This document shows, piece by piece, positions 9,225 to 17,716 of a DNA stretch of 64,000 nt. Below the pieces are notes generated by a model. That model did not search any database, was not told the DNA's origin, and saw nothing but the letters and a program-made list of their open reading frames with translations. The stretch is from positions 88,929 through 152,928 of the forward strand of contig JAZLFR010000057.1 in NCBI GenBank assembly GCA_045615885.1, given 5' to 3'. Made by a program: the position numbers and the translations under genes. The stretch's first letter is position 1. Each line of letters begins with the position of its first letter. The DNA is from UBA1765 sp045615885. GTDB taxonomy: Bacteria; Fibrobacterota; Fibrobacteria; Fibrobacterales; Fibrobacteraceae.

Positions 9225-9473
9225 CAAACACTCCTTAAGGCTAAAACTTATCCAGTCTAAATATATTTCAACATATCCGTTTTTCCAAATATGCACTGGG
9301 AAAACAGAAGCATTTTGTGTAAAAATGTGCAAACTTCTTTATCCTGCTTGTGAGTTCCAGGCCCTTGACGCACTAAAAAACCTTACGGACAAGGTAAAGG
9401 TAAAAGTTCTTACCATGGCAATCGTGACGAGGCCAACCCAAACTGCACAATGGCATAAAAAAAAACAGCCCTA

Positions 9474-10874
9474 TCACCCAAAGAGAGGCTCATTGTATTC
9501 CGCTTTTAAATCGGAATCATTTTCCGAGGCATGTACAGAATCTTTCACGACCTCTGCCAATCTAAATTGAGCAATTTCGTTGCGGCGGTAGTTCCGCATT
9601 ACGGACTTTACATCCAGCTGGATGCCCACGATTTTGTGGTAAGGTTTAGAATTGTCCATCCAGTCGCTAGAGGCTGTGCCCAGAAACTGCATTTTATACG
9701 GGTCAAAGTGAATTTGATTCAAAATTTTAGGCTCGCGGCATTCGTAGCGATTTGTTTCGCAACTTTCGTAACAGTAGGGCAACAAGAACACATTGAAAAT
9801 TCTGTCACCAAAGCTTGCGTAGTCTTGGAAAACCTCGCCAGCACGAAGTCCACCGCCACACAGTTTCTGTTCCACAAACTGACCGTACACAATCTGCTTG
9901 CTGATGGAACTTGATGAGGGAAGATTATCCCCAGTGTAGAATTTTGCGTCAACAATAAATATGTTGTCACCCTGCCACATGATTGTATCCGGACGCATAG
10001 CAAATTTCTGGTCATCGGCGTTTTGTTCTTTGCCACGAACATTCCACCCGCAATGAGGATTGTACATATCCTTCGTTTCGCCATTGCGAAGATTTCCAAA
10101 AATGCGATCCAACATTTTTTCCCAAATGGGAGCGAAACTAGTTACACCAAAGCAAAATTCACTGAGGGTTCCATTAACAGAATTTCCATGCAGAAATTCT
10201 ACAATCGTTTGCATGGCGTTGAACAGCCTAAGTTTTCGGTCATTAAAAGTCTTGGAAACTTTCTCCATGAGAACTGCCGAAAACAATTCGTAGTCAAATT
10301 CAAGAGTCGGTTCCACAGACAATTCAATGCTGTAAAGAGGCCCAATTAACCTTTGCGCTTGTGCAACGCAAAATTCATGGATTAAGGTCACCAGCTGATT
10401 TTCATTTTGAGAATTACTGCAAGAAATGGGGTTCAGATAAACAACACCGCAACCATTATCGTTCTCGTAAACTTGAGGACGAATTTGCTTTATGGTTCGG
10501 CTCCAGTTGATTTTCCCATGAGCGCCCTGCTTGTAGATTTTTTCCGTTTCCTTATACAGGCCGAAACAAAGATAATAATCCAGCACATACAAAAATTCTT
10601 GAAAAGGAAAATCCAGTTTTGTTTCGAACTCAGATGTGGCTGCATAGTTTGAGTTTTCCGCATCGGCAATTAAACTTTGATCCGAAAGAACTCTCATCAA
10701 GTTTGAAAAAACTTCACGGAGTTCATCATCAGAAACTTCAGTATCAGAAAAACATTCGCGGGGAAAATAAATTTGCGGCATTCCACCATCAAACTTGATC
10801 CCTACGAATTGCTCGTTTTCCTTTTGCAAGCCGTTGCCGAACTTGCAAAAATCTCTGAAATGAACTTCGCTCAT
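9474..10874 (-). CDS. LlaJI-like restriction endonuclease subunit (McrC-like role)
   Basis: 466 residues. The C-terminal half carries a PD-(D/E)XK-like core: MRPDTIMWQGDNIFIVDAKFY (D...DAK, about residues 290-312), following an ExxxF-rich helical region. This fits the LlaJI R2 family, the nuclease partner of an McrB-like GTPase. The start lies 1 nt past the stop of the McrB-like gene, so the two are translationally coupled. It probably cuts unmethylated target DNA when driven by the GTPase. It is the last gene of the operon. Family is from motif recognition and context. Confidence 0.8.
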   Translation of the reverse strand: MSEVHFRDFCKFGNGLQKENEQFVGIKFDGGMPQIYFPRECFSDTEVSDDELREVFSNLMRVLSDQSLIADAENSNYAATSEFETKLDFPFQEFLYVLDYYLCFGLYKETEKIYKQGAHGKINWSRTIKQIRPQVYENDNGCGVVYLNPISCSNSQNENQLVTLIHEFCVAQAQRLIGPLYSIELSVEPTLEFDYELFSAVLMEKVSKTFNDRKLRLFNAMQTIVEFLHGNSVNGTLSEFCFGVTSFAPIWEKMLDRIFGNLRNGETKDMYNPHCGWNVRGKEQNADDQKFAMRPDTIMWQGDNIFIVDAKFYTGDNLPSSSSISKQIVYGQFVEQKLCGGGLRAGEVFQDYASFGDRIFNVFLLPYCYESCETNRYECREPKILNQIHFDPYKMQFLGTASSDWMDNSKPYHKIVGIQLDVKSVMRNYRRNEIAQFRLAEVVKDSVHASENDSDLKAEYNEPLFG

Positions 10875-10875
10875 T

Positions 10876-12684
10876 TTACAGTCCTAAAATTTCATCCTTG
10901 AATATTGCAGTAAAACCACCTTCTTCAAAGTTTTCAATCAGCGATTCCACAGATTTGCATTCGTTCTTGAACACAGTACTGCGTTTGTACTTAAAGGCGT
11001 CATCCCAAAGATATTCCAGGACTTTTTCTCCAAAAAGTTTTCTTGAAACTTCGCAATACTTGTTGCCTGCTGCATCCGTCTTTTCTTCGCCGATGATAAA
11101 GTAGGCGCCAAGGCGCTTGTCTTCGGAACTGGTCATGGACGTATTCTTCTCGAGAATCAGATTGTTGACATTTTCCCAGAACATACCCCAAGTAACGTCA
11201 GTATTTTCAATTTTCGTTTCCCGCTGGGCCTTGTGCAGTTCGCCATCCAATGTATTTTTAACAAGTTCCGAATCAAAGCGACGCTTAAAGGCATTGTCCA
11301 AAGTGAACACATTCTGGTCGGAAGTATTCATGGTCGCATAAATGGAAAGATTGGGCGGGAGACGGATAGCCGTATTTGCGGTAAAGTTGACTGCTGGTTT
11401 TTCTTCGTCAGAACCGTATTCTGTTCCTGCGATTTCAGCACTAATTTTTCCATTCACATCAACATGGTCCACAAAATACTTGCTCCAGCCAGCGGTGTAT
11501 AAATTTCCACCGACAGAATCACTTTCGCCTTTTTTATGACGATCCAAAAGTTGGAAAATTTCGCCGAAGATTGCAGCCGCATTTCCTCGATTAATTTCTT
11601 CAATGACCAGGAAATAAGGCTTTGTCGGGTTGGCGTAGGCGCGAGCCAAGATACGAGTAAAAGGCCCAGCCGCAAAATCATAATCCACGCCACCTGCAGG
11701 TTTAACTACAGGCATCACCTGGCCAACAAAATCTGCGTTGGTATATTCCGGATGAAACACCACGCGAACAACCTGTTTTTCTTCATCCGTGATTTCGCCC
11801 CTCTGTTTTGCGACATCCAGTAGATCCATAATCTTCTTGGACTTGCCACAACCCGGAACACCATAGTAAATGATTTGGGAGGGGGTGAAGGATTTTTCTA
11901 AAATGCGATCCTTCAAGGAATCATCATCAACAGAATCATCTTCTGCAAAATTGAATTCAAATTCTGATACATTAGCCTTACCGACACACCCTTCTTTTGA
12001 CACATTGTTATAAGTATTTAAGCCATGTCTAATTTCAGTTCCTGCGGTATCATAAATTGACGAATCAATGATTTTCGCTTGTCTAACAATTTTTTCTACA
12101 ACTTTTCCAAGTTTATTTATCAGATGACCATATTTGAAACCAAAATATGCATAGCCCGCAGTATTCTTTTCATTATGTTCTTTTATTAAACACTCGGCAA
12201 GTTTCTGTATGACTTCATCTTCACTTTTATTTGCTATAAATTCATTTTCATCTACTATAGGGAAAACGAGACTTAGCCTTTCAAAGGATTCAGTCGAGAG
12301 AATTTCTTTCTGTATTTGTGATTTTCGATTGGGATTATCATCGATACATTTCTTTAATTGAACGAGTAAATCCTCAAATTTCTTTTGGCTATGCATTTGC
12401 ATCTTTCTTTCGTAATCTGCATAGGCATAAACATACTCGTAAGATTCAAATTCTTCTCTCAATATTTGACTTATTGCATTAGGGGAATATTTACATGTTC
12501 CGTTGTATTTCGATACATATCCCTTTTCTGCAAATTCACGAGCGGTTCTTCCCGGATCTCCAACCCTTGAAATTCCTAGAATGTCGCAAACTTCATTTGC
12601 TTCATCACGAATAAATTCGGGCGACAATTCTTCATTCTCAAATTTTCTAAAAATACTGGAAATGATATCTTTTACACTAGCCAT
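10876..12684 (-). CDS. McrB-like AAA+ GTPase of a LlaJI-type restriction system
   Basis: 602 residues. The N-terminal 240 residues are a variable region, probably the target-recognition part. The AAA+ core shows Walker A GVPGCGKSKK (about 275), Walker B YFLVIEEINRGNAAAIFGE, and the McrB-type NTxD signature as MNTSDQN, followed by AFKRRF. McrB-type motors hydrolyse GTP and power translocation or cleavage with an McrC-like partner. The ATG at 12684 is supported by GGAGG, which lies within the end of the methyltransferase gene; the gap is 1 nt. A TTG further upstream would overlap the methyltransferase more and is rejected. Confidence 0.85.
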   Translation of the reverse strand: MASVKDIISSIFRKFENEELSPEFIRDEANEVCDILGISRVGDPGRTAREFAEKGYVSKYNGTCKYSPNAISQILREEFESYEYVYAYADYERKMQMHSQKKFEDLLVQLKKCIDDNPNRKSQIQKEILSTESFERLSLVFPIVDENEFIANKSEDEVIQKLAECLIKEHNEKNTAGYAYFGFKYGHLINKLGKVVEKIVRQAKIIDSSIYDTAGTEIRHGLNTYNNVSKEGCVGKANVSEFEFNFAEDDSVDDDSLKDRILEKSFTPSQIIYYGVPGCGKSKKIMDLLDVAKQRGEITDEEKQVVRVVFHPEYTNADFVGQVMPVVKPAGGVDYDFAAGPFTRILARAYANPTKPYFLVIEEINRGNAAAIFGEIFQLLDRHKKGESDSVGGNLYTAGWSKYFVDHVDVNGKISAEIAGTEYGSDEEKPAVNFTANTAIRLPPNLSIYATMNTSDQNVFTLDNAFKRRFDSELVKNTLDGELHKAQRETKIENTDVTWGMFWENVNNLILEKNTSMTSSEDKRLGAYFIIGEEKTDAAGNKYCEVSRKLFGEKVLEYLWDDAFKYKRSTVFKNECKSVESLIENFEEGGFTAIFKDEILGL

Positions 12685-12685
12685 A

Positions 12686-13828
12686 TTAGCCCTCCAGTTT
12701 TTCGGCAATCTTTTTGGAAATAGCCTTCACAACAGGAACAGCAACAGAGTTTCCAAACTGATGGTACATCTGAGTCCTTGATACAGGAATCTTGAATTCC
12801 TGTGGATACCCCATAATGGCTTTACACTCTTTTTCCGTAAGAAGACGAAGCCCTGTTTTTCCACCTCTTACAAAGGTTCCTGTAATTCGCTGAATCTTAT
12901 GATACGACGCACAAAGGGTCTTTACAGGAAAGTCTGATGTTGCATCAATGATTTCTGGATGACCATCATCCTTTTTGTAGATGTACGACTTCTGCAAATG
13001 TTCTGAAATAGAAGGTCCTTCCGCGTCAATCTCAACAAACTGACCGATACCGATTTTCTTATCGCAAGGTTTGGGAAATTCAAAATCAGTAATTTTCAAA
13101 TCCTTTCTAAAGCCAACAATGTAAAGGCGCTTTCGCTCTTGTGGAACCTTGTAATCAGCACTATTTAAAACCTTAATAAAGACCTCATAATTCAATTCCT
13201 TCTTTAAGGTTTCCATGATGACTTCAAGTGTTTTTCCTTCATTATGATTTACAAGTCCCGGGACATTTTCCAACAGGAAAGCCTTAGGTTGTTTAACCTT
13301 CACGATATTCGCGATATAGAAGAACAAAGTCCCCTGAGTCTTATGCTCAAATCCTTCGCGTTTTCCAATAGAGCTAAAAGGCTGACAAGGAAATCCCCCT
13401 GTTAGCACATCAAAATCAGGAATTGTTTTGGGGTCAACTTTAGTTATATCACCGAAAGGAACGTCTGCATAATTCACAGAATAAGTTTGTTTCGCAGAAG
13501 AATCCCATTCACTCGTAAAGACGCATTCTCCACCGTTCTCTTGCATCGCAAGTCTAAAACCACCTATACCAGCAAACAAATCAATAAAGGAAAATTTGGG
13601 ATTTCTCTTTGGAGGATACTGCGCAAAATTTTTCAGATATTCAGCCTTACTTGGAAGCTTATTTAAATCAACTCCATTTTTTCTTAGAATAGACTCGTAG
13701 TGTAAAGCCTGAGGCGATCCCTGCAGAGAAAGGTAATGGCTGATTACAGCTAAATCCTCATCAAAATGAACATCACCCAAGTATGTTCTTAGTTGCTGAA
13801 CAAGGTCTTTATTTCCTACCGCAGCCAT
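12686..13828 (-). CDS. C5-cytosine DNA methyltransferase
   Basis: 380 residues. Conserved blocks in order: motif I FIDLFAGIGGFRLA (about 80), motif IV GGFPCQPFSSIGKREGF with the catalytic PCQ cysteine, motif VI FLLENVPGL, motif VIII ERKRLYIVGFR, motif X YHQFGNSVAVPVV. It methylates cytosine at an unknown target to protect the host from the two downstream nuclease genes. The first 70 residues are an extra helical region. Classic LlaJI has two methyltransferases; only one is visible here. The ATG has GAGG 11 nt upstream, and a 16-bp palindrome lies 22 nt before it. Confidence 0.92.
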   Translation of the reverse strand: MAAVGNKDLVQQLRTYLGDVHFDEDLAVISHYLSLQGSPQALHYESILRKNGVDLNKLPSKAEYLKNFAQYPPKRNPKFSFIDLFAGIGGFRLAMQENGGECVFTSEWDSSAKQTYSVNYADVPFGDITKVDPKTIPDFDVLTGGFPCQPFSSIGKREGFEHKTQGTLFFYIANIVKVKQPKAFLLENVPGLVNHNEGKTLEVIMETLKKELNYEVFIKVLNSADYKVPQERKRLYIVGFRKDLKITDFEFPKPCDKKIGIGQFVEIDAEGPSISEHLQKSYIYKKDDGHPEIIDATSDFPVKTLCASYHKIQRITGTFVRGGKTGLRLLTEKECKAIMGYPQEFKIPVSRTQMYHQFGNSVAVPVVKAISKKIAEKLEG

Positions 13829-14079
13829 GTATCTCGTTCCTCGAGTTGAAGGTGAACGAGTTCACCCTCAGTCGGGAGCAAGAAACCGCGATGTCAAAAC
13901 AAGCAAAGAAAACGCCCGCAAACGCACGTGTGGATACACGCACGAATTCCCCGGGCACCGAATGGATACAGAACGCCCAGGGTACAGCATGGCCTATGCA
14001 ACCATAGGTCAACGAACGTTTGCTTTATTCTATGTCCAGAAAGTGTCGAAGTTTCAGCAGCGAACAAGAGCAAACCCAG
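13829..14079 (-). ncRNA. Candidate structured RNA element, copy A (upstream of the methyltransferase)
   Basis: Read on the minus strand, a conserved head of about 53 nt (from 14079) is shared with copy B. It includes TGCTCTTGTTC, then GAAAC-TTCGACA-C-TTTC, a small hairpin with loop CTTCGACA. Downstream are separate hairpins: CCTATG/CATAGG, CCCTGGGC/GCCCGGGG and CGTGT/ACACG. The segment ends at the methyltransferase ATG, so it could be its 5' leader or an independent RNA. It is not protein coding: aligned to copy B the conserved bases shift frame. No known RNA family was recognised. Confidence 0.4.
13851..13866. promoter_or_regulatory. 16-bp palindrome before the methyltransferase gene
   Basis: GGTGAAC and GTTCACC flank two bases, starting 22 bp upstream of the methyltransferase ATG. 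It may be an operator or a leader hairpin controlling the restriction operon. Confidence 0.45.
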
Positions 14080-14126
14080 CAAGAGCTGTTCTTGTTACAA
14101 TCTTCCACACGATTTAAATGAAAAAA

Positions 14127-14409
14127 GGCGTGAGGCTGAATGCGCTTACCCACTGAGGCCTTCGACTGCCTGGACAAATAAACGCAAACAACCCACGCCC
14201 CAAAAGCGTGCCGTAAACACGGCAGCTAGTGCATAAAGCACCAAAAGGGTCGCATTGCGCACAGGCAGATATAACAAAATGCATGTAGCAAAACGATGCC
14301 ATCAAGCAAAGCCCAATAGCAAGCGTGAGCGTCGCCTTATTCCCTGTCCGTGAAATTGTCGAAGTTTCAGTAAGGAACAAGAGCAAAACTCTTTATGTAC
14401 ACAGGGAAT
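14127..14409 (-). ncRNA. Candidate structured RNA element, copy B
   Basis: Minus strand, 5' to 3': a closing stem formed by TATTCCCTGT (14409-14400) and ACAGGGAATA (14347-14338) encloses AAGAG/CTCTT and TGAAA/TTTCA hairpins, the latter with the conserved loop CTTCGACA. The head matches copy A at about 80 percent over 53 nt. A body with hairpins GTGC/GCAC, TGCCGT/ACGGCA and CACGC/GCGTG follows, and the segment ends in CACGCC plus six T near 14127. The arrangement suggests a transcript of about 280 nt. No coding function is likely. Confidence 0.45.
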
Positions 14410-14493
14410 ATAGATAATCCTGCATGTCAGTAGGTGTCACCGCCGCTCCAAACGCATAAAATTCGGGTGTTCAAAAAATTTTTCGTCACCCCC

Positions 14494-14522
14494 TTGCCTC
14501 ACTAAACAATTTTAGTTACATT
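14494..14522 (+). promoter_or_regulatory. Promoter and leader hairpin of the KilA-N gene
   Basis: TTGCCT (14494-14499), 17-nt spacer, TACATT (14517-14522). The leader holds GCAC/GTGC (14533-14544) and CCCTGC/GCAGGG (14565-14591), the second directly abutting the Shine-Dalgarno AAGGAG, so it could mask or modulate translation. Confidence 0.5.
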
Positions 14523-14603
14523 TTGTTCACTAGCACATTCGTGCATTTGATAGATTTTGTAATGCCCTGCCGTTTTCGCATGTCCGCAGGGAAGGAGTAA
14601 AGA

Positions 14604-15416
14604 ATGAGCAAGATCGAAGTCATGAACACCGAAATTTCCGTGCAGAAGGTCAACGGCGAGGATTACATCTCGCTAACGGATATGGCCGGATGCAAAAAGT
14701 CAGCGTCCAGAGCTGCGGATGTCATCAAAAATTGGATCCGTACACGATTTTCCATAGAATTTTTGGGAACTTGGAAAATAATTCACAATCCAAATTTTAA
14801 AGTGGTCGAATTTGACCACTTTAAAATGCAGGCTGGTTTACCAAACTTTGTTATGAGTGTGTCCGATTGGATCGAATCAACGAACGCTATTGGCTTAATT
14901 GTTAGAAAAGGTAAATACGGCGGGACCTATGCTCAAAAAGATATTGCCTTCGAATTCGGAACAGCAATAAGCGTCCAATTTAAGCTTTATCTAATTGATG
15001 AATTCCAGCGTCTCAAAACAGCGGAGCAGGCACAACTCGGCTGGTCCGTAAAGCGAGAACTTTCAAAAATCAATTACCATATTCACACTGACGCTGTCAA
15101 GCAGAACTTGATTCCTGCGGCACTTACTCCACAAGAAATTTCCTTCGTCTATGCCAATGAGGCCGACGTATTGAACAAAGCTCTGTTCGGTTTCACAGCA
15201 GCGGAGTGGCGCACAGCCAACCCTGTACTACCAGGGAACGTTCGTGATTACGCGACGGTCAACCAGCTGATTTGCCTCAGCAACATGGAATCGTTAAACT
15301 CCGTCCTGATCAACGAGGGCGTAACGCAAAGCGAGCGCCTGACAAAGCTGAACCAGATTGCAATTTCGCAGATGACAGTTTTGGAAAGTATCGGGCAAAA
15401 CAAATTGCTGAAATAA
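14604..15416 (+). CDS. KilA-N domain DNA-binding protein
   Basis: 270 residues. The KilA-N domain occupies about residues 10-135: YISLTDMA near the start, VIKNWIRTRFSIEFLGTWKIIHNPNFKVVEFDHFKMQAG, then SVSDWIESTNAIGLIVRKGKYGGTYAQKDIAFEFGTAISVQFKLYLIDEFQRLK. KilA-N occurs in phage and viral proteins and in bacterial accessory genes and is thought to bind DNA. The C-terminal part is helical and unassigned. The ATG follows GGAAGGAG at good spacing. Inside the coding sequence lies a 34-bp palindrome. It sits 43 nt upstream of the RhuM-PLD pair, forming a cassette. Confidence 0.85.
   Translation: MSKIEVMNTEISVQKVNGEDYISLTDMAGCKKSASRAADVIKNWIRTRFSIEFLGTWKIIHNPNFKVVEFDHFKMQAGLPNFVMSVSDWIESTNAIGLIVRKGKYGGTYAQKDIAFEFGTAISVQFKLYLIDEFQRLKTAEQAQLGWSVKRELSKINYHIHTDAVKQNLIPAALTPQEISFVYANEADVLNKALFGFTAAEWRTANPVLPGNVRDYATVNQLICLSNMESLNSVLINEGVTQSERLTKLNQIAISQMTVLESIGQNKLLK
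14794..14827. promoter_or_regulatory. 34-bp near-perfect palindrome inside the KilA-N gene
   Basis: Arms ATTTTAAAGTGGTC (14794-14807) and GACCACTTTAAAAT (14814-14827) surround GAATTT. A degenerate copy lies at 16549-16574, outside any intact gene. It may be an intragenic operator, although it also encodes a conserved KilA-N stretch. Confidence 0.45.
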
Positions 15417-15459
15417 AATTTGTGTTTTTATATCCAGCTTGTAACACAAAGGAGTAAAT

Positions 15460-16403
15460 ATGGAAGAGAAAAACGAAATCATCGTGTATCAGCCCGAGGG
15501 CGGCGAATTTCACATTGAAGTGCGCCTTGAAAACGAAACCGTGTGGCTGACTCAGGCGCAGATGGCTGAGTTATTTGGAACAGTGCCTCAAAACATCACC
15601 TTGCATATAAAAAACATCTATTCAGAAGGGGAACTGTACCAGGATCGAACTTGTAAGGATTTCTTACAAGTTGCCCAAGAAGGAAAAAGAGTCGTTCATA
15701 GAAAGCTAAAACTTTATAACCTTGATGTCATTATTTCTGTCGGTTATCGAGTTAAATCCATTCACGGGACCCGTTTTCGCCAATGGGCAAACCAAGTTCT
15801 CAAGGAACATCTTCTGCGCGGAGCAAGCGTAAACCAACGCTTTATGCTGACGGAAGAACGATTTGACAGGCAACTGATTAATCACGAAAAACGTTTGGAC
15901 AAACTCGACTCAAAAGGCATGGAAACGAGCTCTCGCCTAGCCACTCTCGAAAAGCAGGTGGACTTTTTTGTCAAGGCAAACCTGCCTCCCAGTGAGGGCG
16001 TCCTGAATGCAAAATCCTGGTGGAGCGGGTACGAATTCGCCTGCCAGCTGGTGCGTTCCGCAAAGGAAGAAATCATCGTCATCGATCCTTTCGCAGACGA
16101 TGTCGCATTCTCACTTGTCGCCAAGAAATCTGCGGGTGTAAATGCGTTGTTTATTCCGGTCATGTAAACCGACATCTGCGAGAGGAAGAAGAACGACTGA
16201 ATCGGCAATTCCCAACTGTTAAACTCAAAGACATTCAGAATGTTCATGACAGGTTCATCATCGTTGACGAGACGGTTTATCACATCGGTTCATCCCTCAA
16301 TGAACTCGGGAAAAAATTGACTGCATTCTCCGTGCTGAATTTCGTTTCAAAGCAGCAATTGTTAGAAATGGTGTCGCAAGCGTCCGGGAAAAAGAACAAC
16401 TAA
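15460..16403 (+). pseudogene. RhuM-PLD gene, copy 1, disrupted by a one-base deletion
   Basis: The first 230 codons read as a RhuM-type N-terminal module (VWLTQAQMAELFGTVPQNITLHI, YNLDVIISVGYRVKS) followed by a coiled-coil linker and a PLD-like domain start (SWWSGYEFACQLVRSAKEEIIVIDPFADD). Near 16147 one T is missing compared with copy 2, so translation ends at 16167. The remainder (HLREEEERLNRQFPTVKLKD, VHDRFIIVDETVYHIGSSLNEL) continues in the +1 frame to 16403. From 15778 onward it matches copy 2 almost exactly and is one base shorter. AAGGAG precedes the ATG. Probably inactive, or a sequencing error if the base is missing only in the assembly. Confidence 0.85.
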
Positions 16404-16442
16404 AGTTTTAAAGGGGTCGGATTCGACAACTTGAAAAACAAA

Positions 16443-16474
16443 TTTTAATTATACCGAATTCGGTACAATTAAAA
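16443..16474. promoter_or_regulatory. 32-bp palindrome between the RhuM-PLD copies
   Basis: TTTTAATT and AATTAAAA flank TACCGAATTCGGTA, with a single mismatched pair (A/C) between them. It lies 40 nt after copy 1 and 232 nt before copy 2. It is a strong operator candidate for one of the DNA-binding proteins of this cassette, or a bidirectional terminator-like hairpin without a T-run. Confidence 0.5.
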
Positions 16475-16504
16475 ATGCCGCCGGTTCCAACAATTTCGTT
16501 CTAT

Positions 16505-16680
16505 CAACAACTCAGCAACATGGAATCGTTAAACTCAGGTTCCATTTAAAGTAGTCAAATTTGACCACTTTATGAAGATTTATCGCAATGTTACTGATTT
16601 CCGTTATATTAACAAATTCTTGATGCGTTCTAAAATCACGTTAAACCCATTGAATTCGAGGGGTTTAAAATGGGGACTGA
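16505..16680 (+). pseudogene. Relic fragments of a second KilA-N gene
   Basis: CTCAGCAACATGGAATCG (about 16514) is identical to a piece of the KilA-N gene near 15278. The following AAAGTAGTCAAATTTGAC region resembles 14800-14820 and would read FKVVKFDHF, as in KilA-N. The order of the pieces is reversed relative to the gene. This suggests that the whole KilA-N plus RhuM-PLD cassette was once duplicated and the second KilA-N gene was lost. The rest of 16404-16705 shows no gene. Confidence 0.5.
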
Positions 16681-16705
16681 GCGATTGTAACACAAAGGAG
16701 TAAAT

Positions 16706-17647
16706 ATGGAAGAGAAAAACGAAATCATCGTGTATCAGCCCGAGGGCGGCGAATTTCACATTGAAGCGCGTTTGGATCAAGATACTGTATGGCTAAATCG
16801 CCAACAAATGGCAGTTCTATTCGGTAGAGATGTCAAAACAATAGGAAAGCATATCAATAACGCCTTGAAGGAAGAATTGCGAGGGCTTCCAACTGTCGCA
16901 AATTTTGCGACAGTTCAAGAAGAAGGCGGGAGAAAAGTCTCAAGAAATGTTGAGCACTACACTCTTGACATGATTTTATCTGTAGGCTACCGGGTTAAAT
17001 CGCAAAATGGTATTTTATTTCGCCAATGGGCAAACCAAGTTCTCAAGGAACATCTTCTGCGCGGAGCAAGCGTAAACCAACGCTTTATGCTGACGGAAGA
17101 ACGATTTGACAGGCAACTGATTAATCACGAAAAACGTTTGGACGAACTCGACTTAAAAGGCGTGGAAACGAGCACTCGTCTAGCCACTCTCGAAAAGCAG
17201 GTGGACTTTTTCGTCAAAGCAAACCTGCCTCCCAGTGAGGGCATTCTGAATGCAAAATCCTGGTGGAGCGGCTATGAATTCGCTTGCCAGCTGGTGCGTT
17301 CCGCAAAGGAAGAAATCATCGTCATCGATCCTTTTGCAGACGATGTCGCACTCTCACTTGTTGCCAAGAAGTCTGCGGGTGTAAATGCGTTTGTCTATTC
17401 CGGTCATGTAAACCGACATCTGCGAGAGGAAGAAGAACGACTGAATCGTCAATTCCCGACTGTTAAACTCAAGGACATTCAGAATGTTCATGACAGGTTC
17501 ATCATCGTTGACGAAACCGTTTATCACATCGGTTCATCCCTCAACGAACTCGGGAAAAAACTGACCGCATTCTCCGTGCTGAATTTTGTTTCAAAGCAGC
17601 AATTGTTAGAAATGGTGTCGCAAGCATCTGGGAAGAAGAACAGCTAA
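16706..17647 (+). CDS. RhuM-PLD protein, copy 2 (intact)
   Basis: 313 residues. Residues 1-22 equal copy 1. Residues about 23-107 are a different RhuM-type module (VWLNRQQMAVLFGRDVKTIGKHI, TVQEEGGRKVSRNVEHYTLDMILSVGYRVKS). From FRQWANQVLKEHLLRG onward it is nearly identical to copy 1: a coiled-coil linker (RQLINHEKRLDELD) and a phospholipase-D-like C-terminal domain with EIIVIDPFADD and HDRFIIVDETVYHIGSSLNELGKK. The HxR/KxxxxD-type motif is only half of a classic HKD pair, so nuclease activity needs dimerisation or may be lost. AAGGAG precedes the ATG. Possibly a regulator or a defence/phage-related effector. Confidence 0.85.
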   Translation: MEEKNEIIVYQPEGGEFHIEARLDQDTVWLNRQQMAVLFGRDVKTIGKHINNALKEELRGLPTVANFATVQEEGGRKVSRNVEHYTLDMILSVGYRVKSQNGILFRQWANQVLKEHLLRGASVNQRFMLTEERFDRQLINHEKRLDELDLKGVETSTRLATLEKQVDFFVKANLPPSEGILNAKSWWSGYEFACQLVRSAKEEIIVIDPFADDVALSLVAKKSAGVNAFVYSGHVNRHLREEEERLNRQFPTVKLKDIQNVHDRFIIVDETVYHIGSSLNELGKKLTAFSVLNFVSKQQLLEMVSQASGKKNS

Positions 17648-17716
17648 AGTTTTAAAGGGAGCGAACCTCTTTCGCATTTTTCATTATATATTTATTACAG
17701 AACTAGGAATTTTGAT

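Noticed and set aside
13894..14386. Two similar small minus-strand peptides sharing LLLF and ETST
   Set aside because: The base identity continues across an indel that changes the frame, so the likeness is at nucleic-acid level; treated as candidate RNA instead.
14604..17647. Complete prophage
   Set aside because: Only KilA-N and RhuM-type genes are seen; no structural, integrase or lysis genes and no attachment sites.
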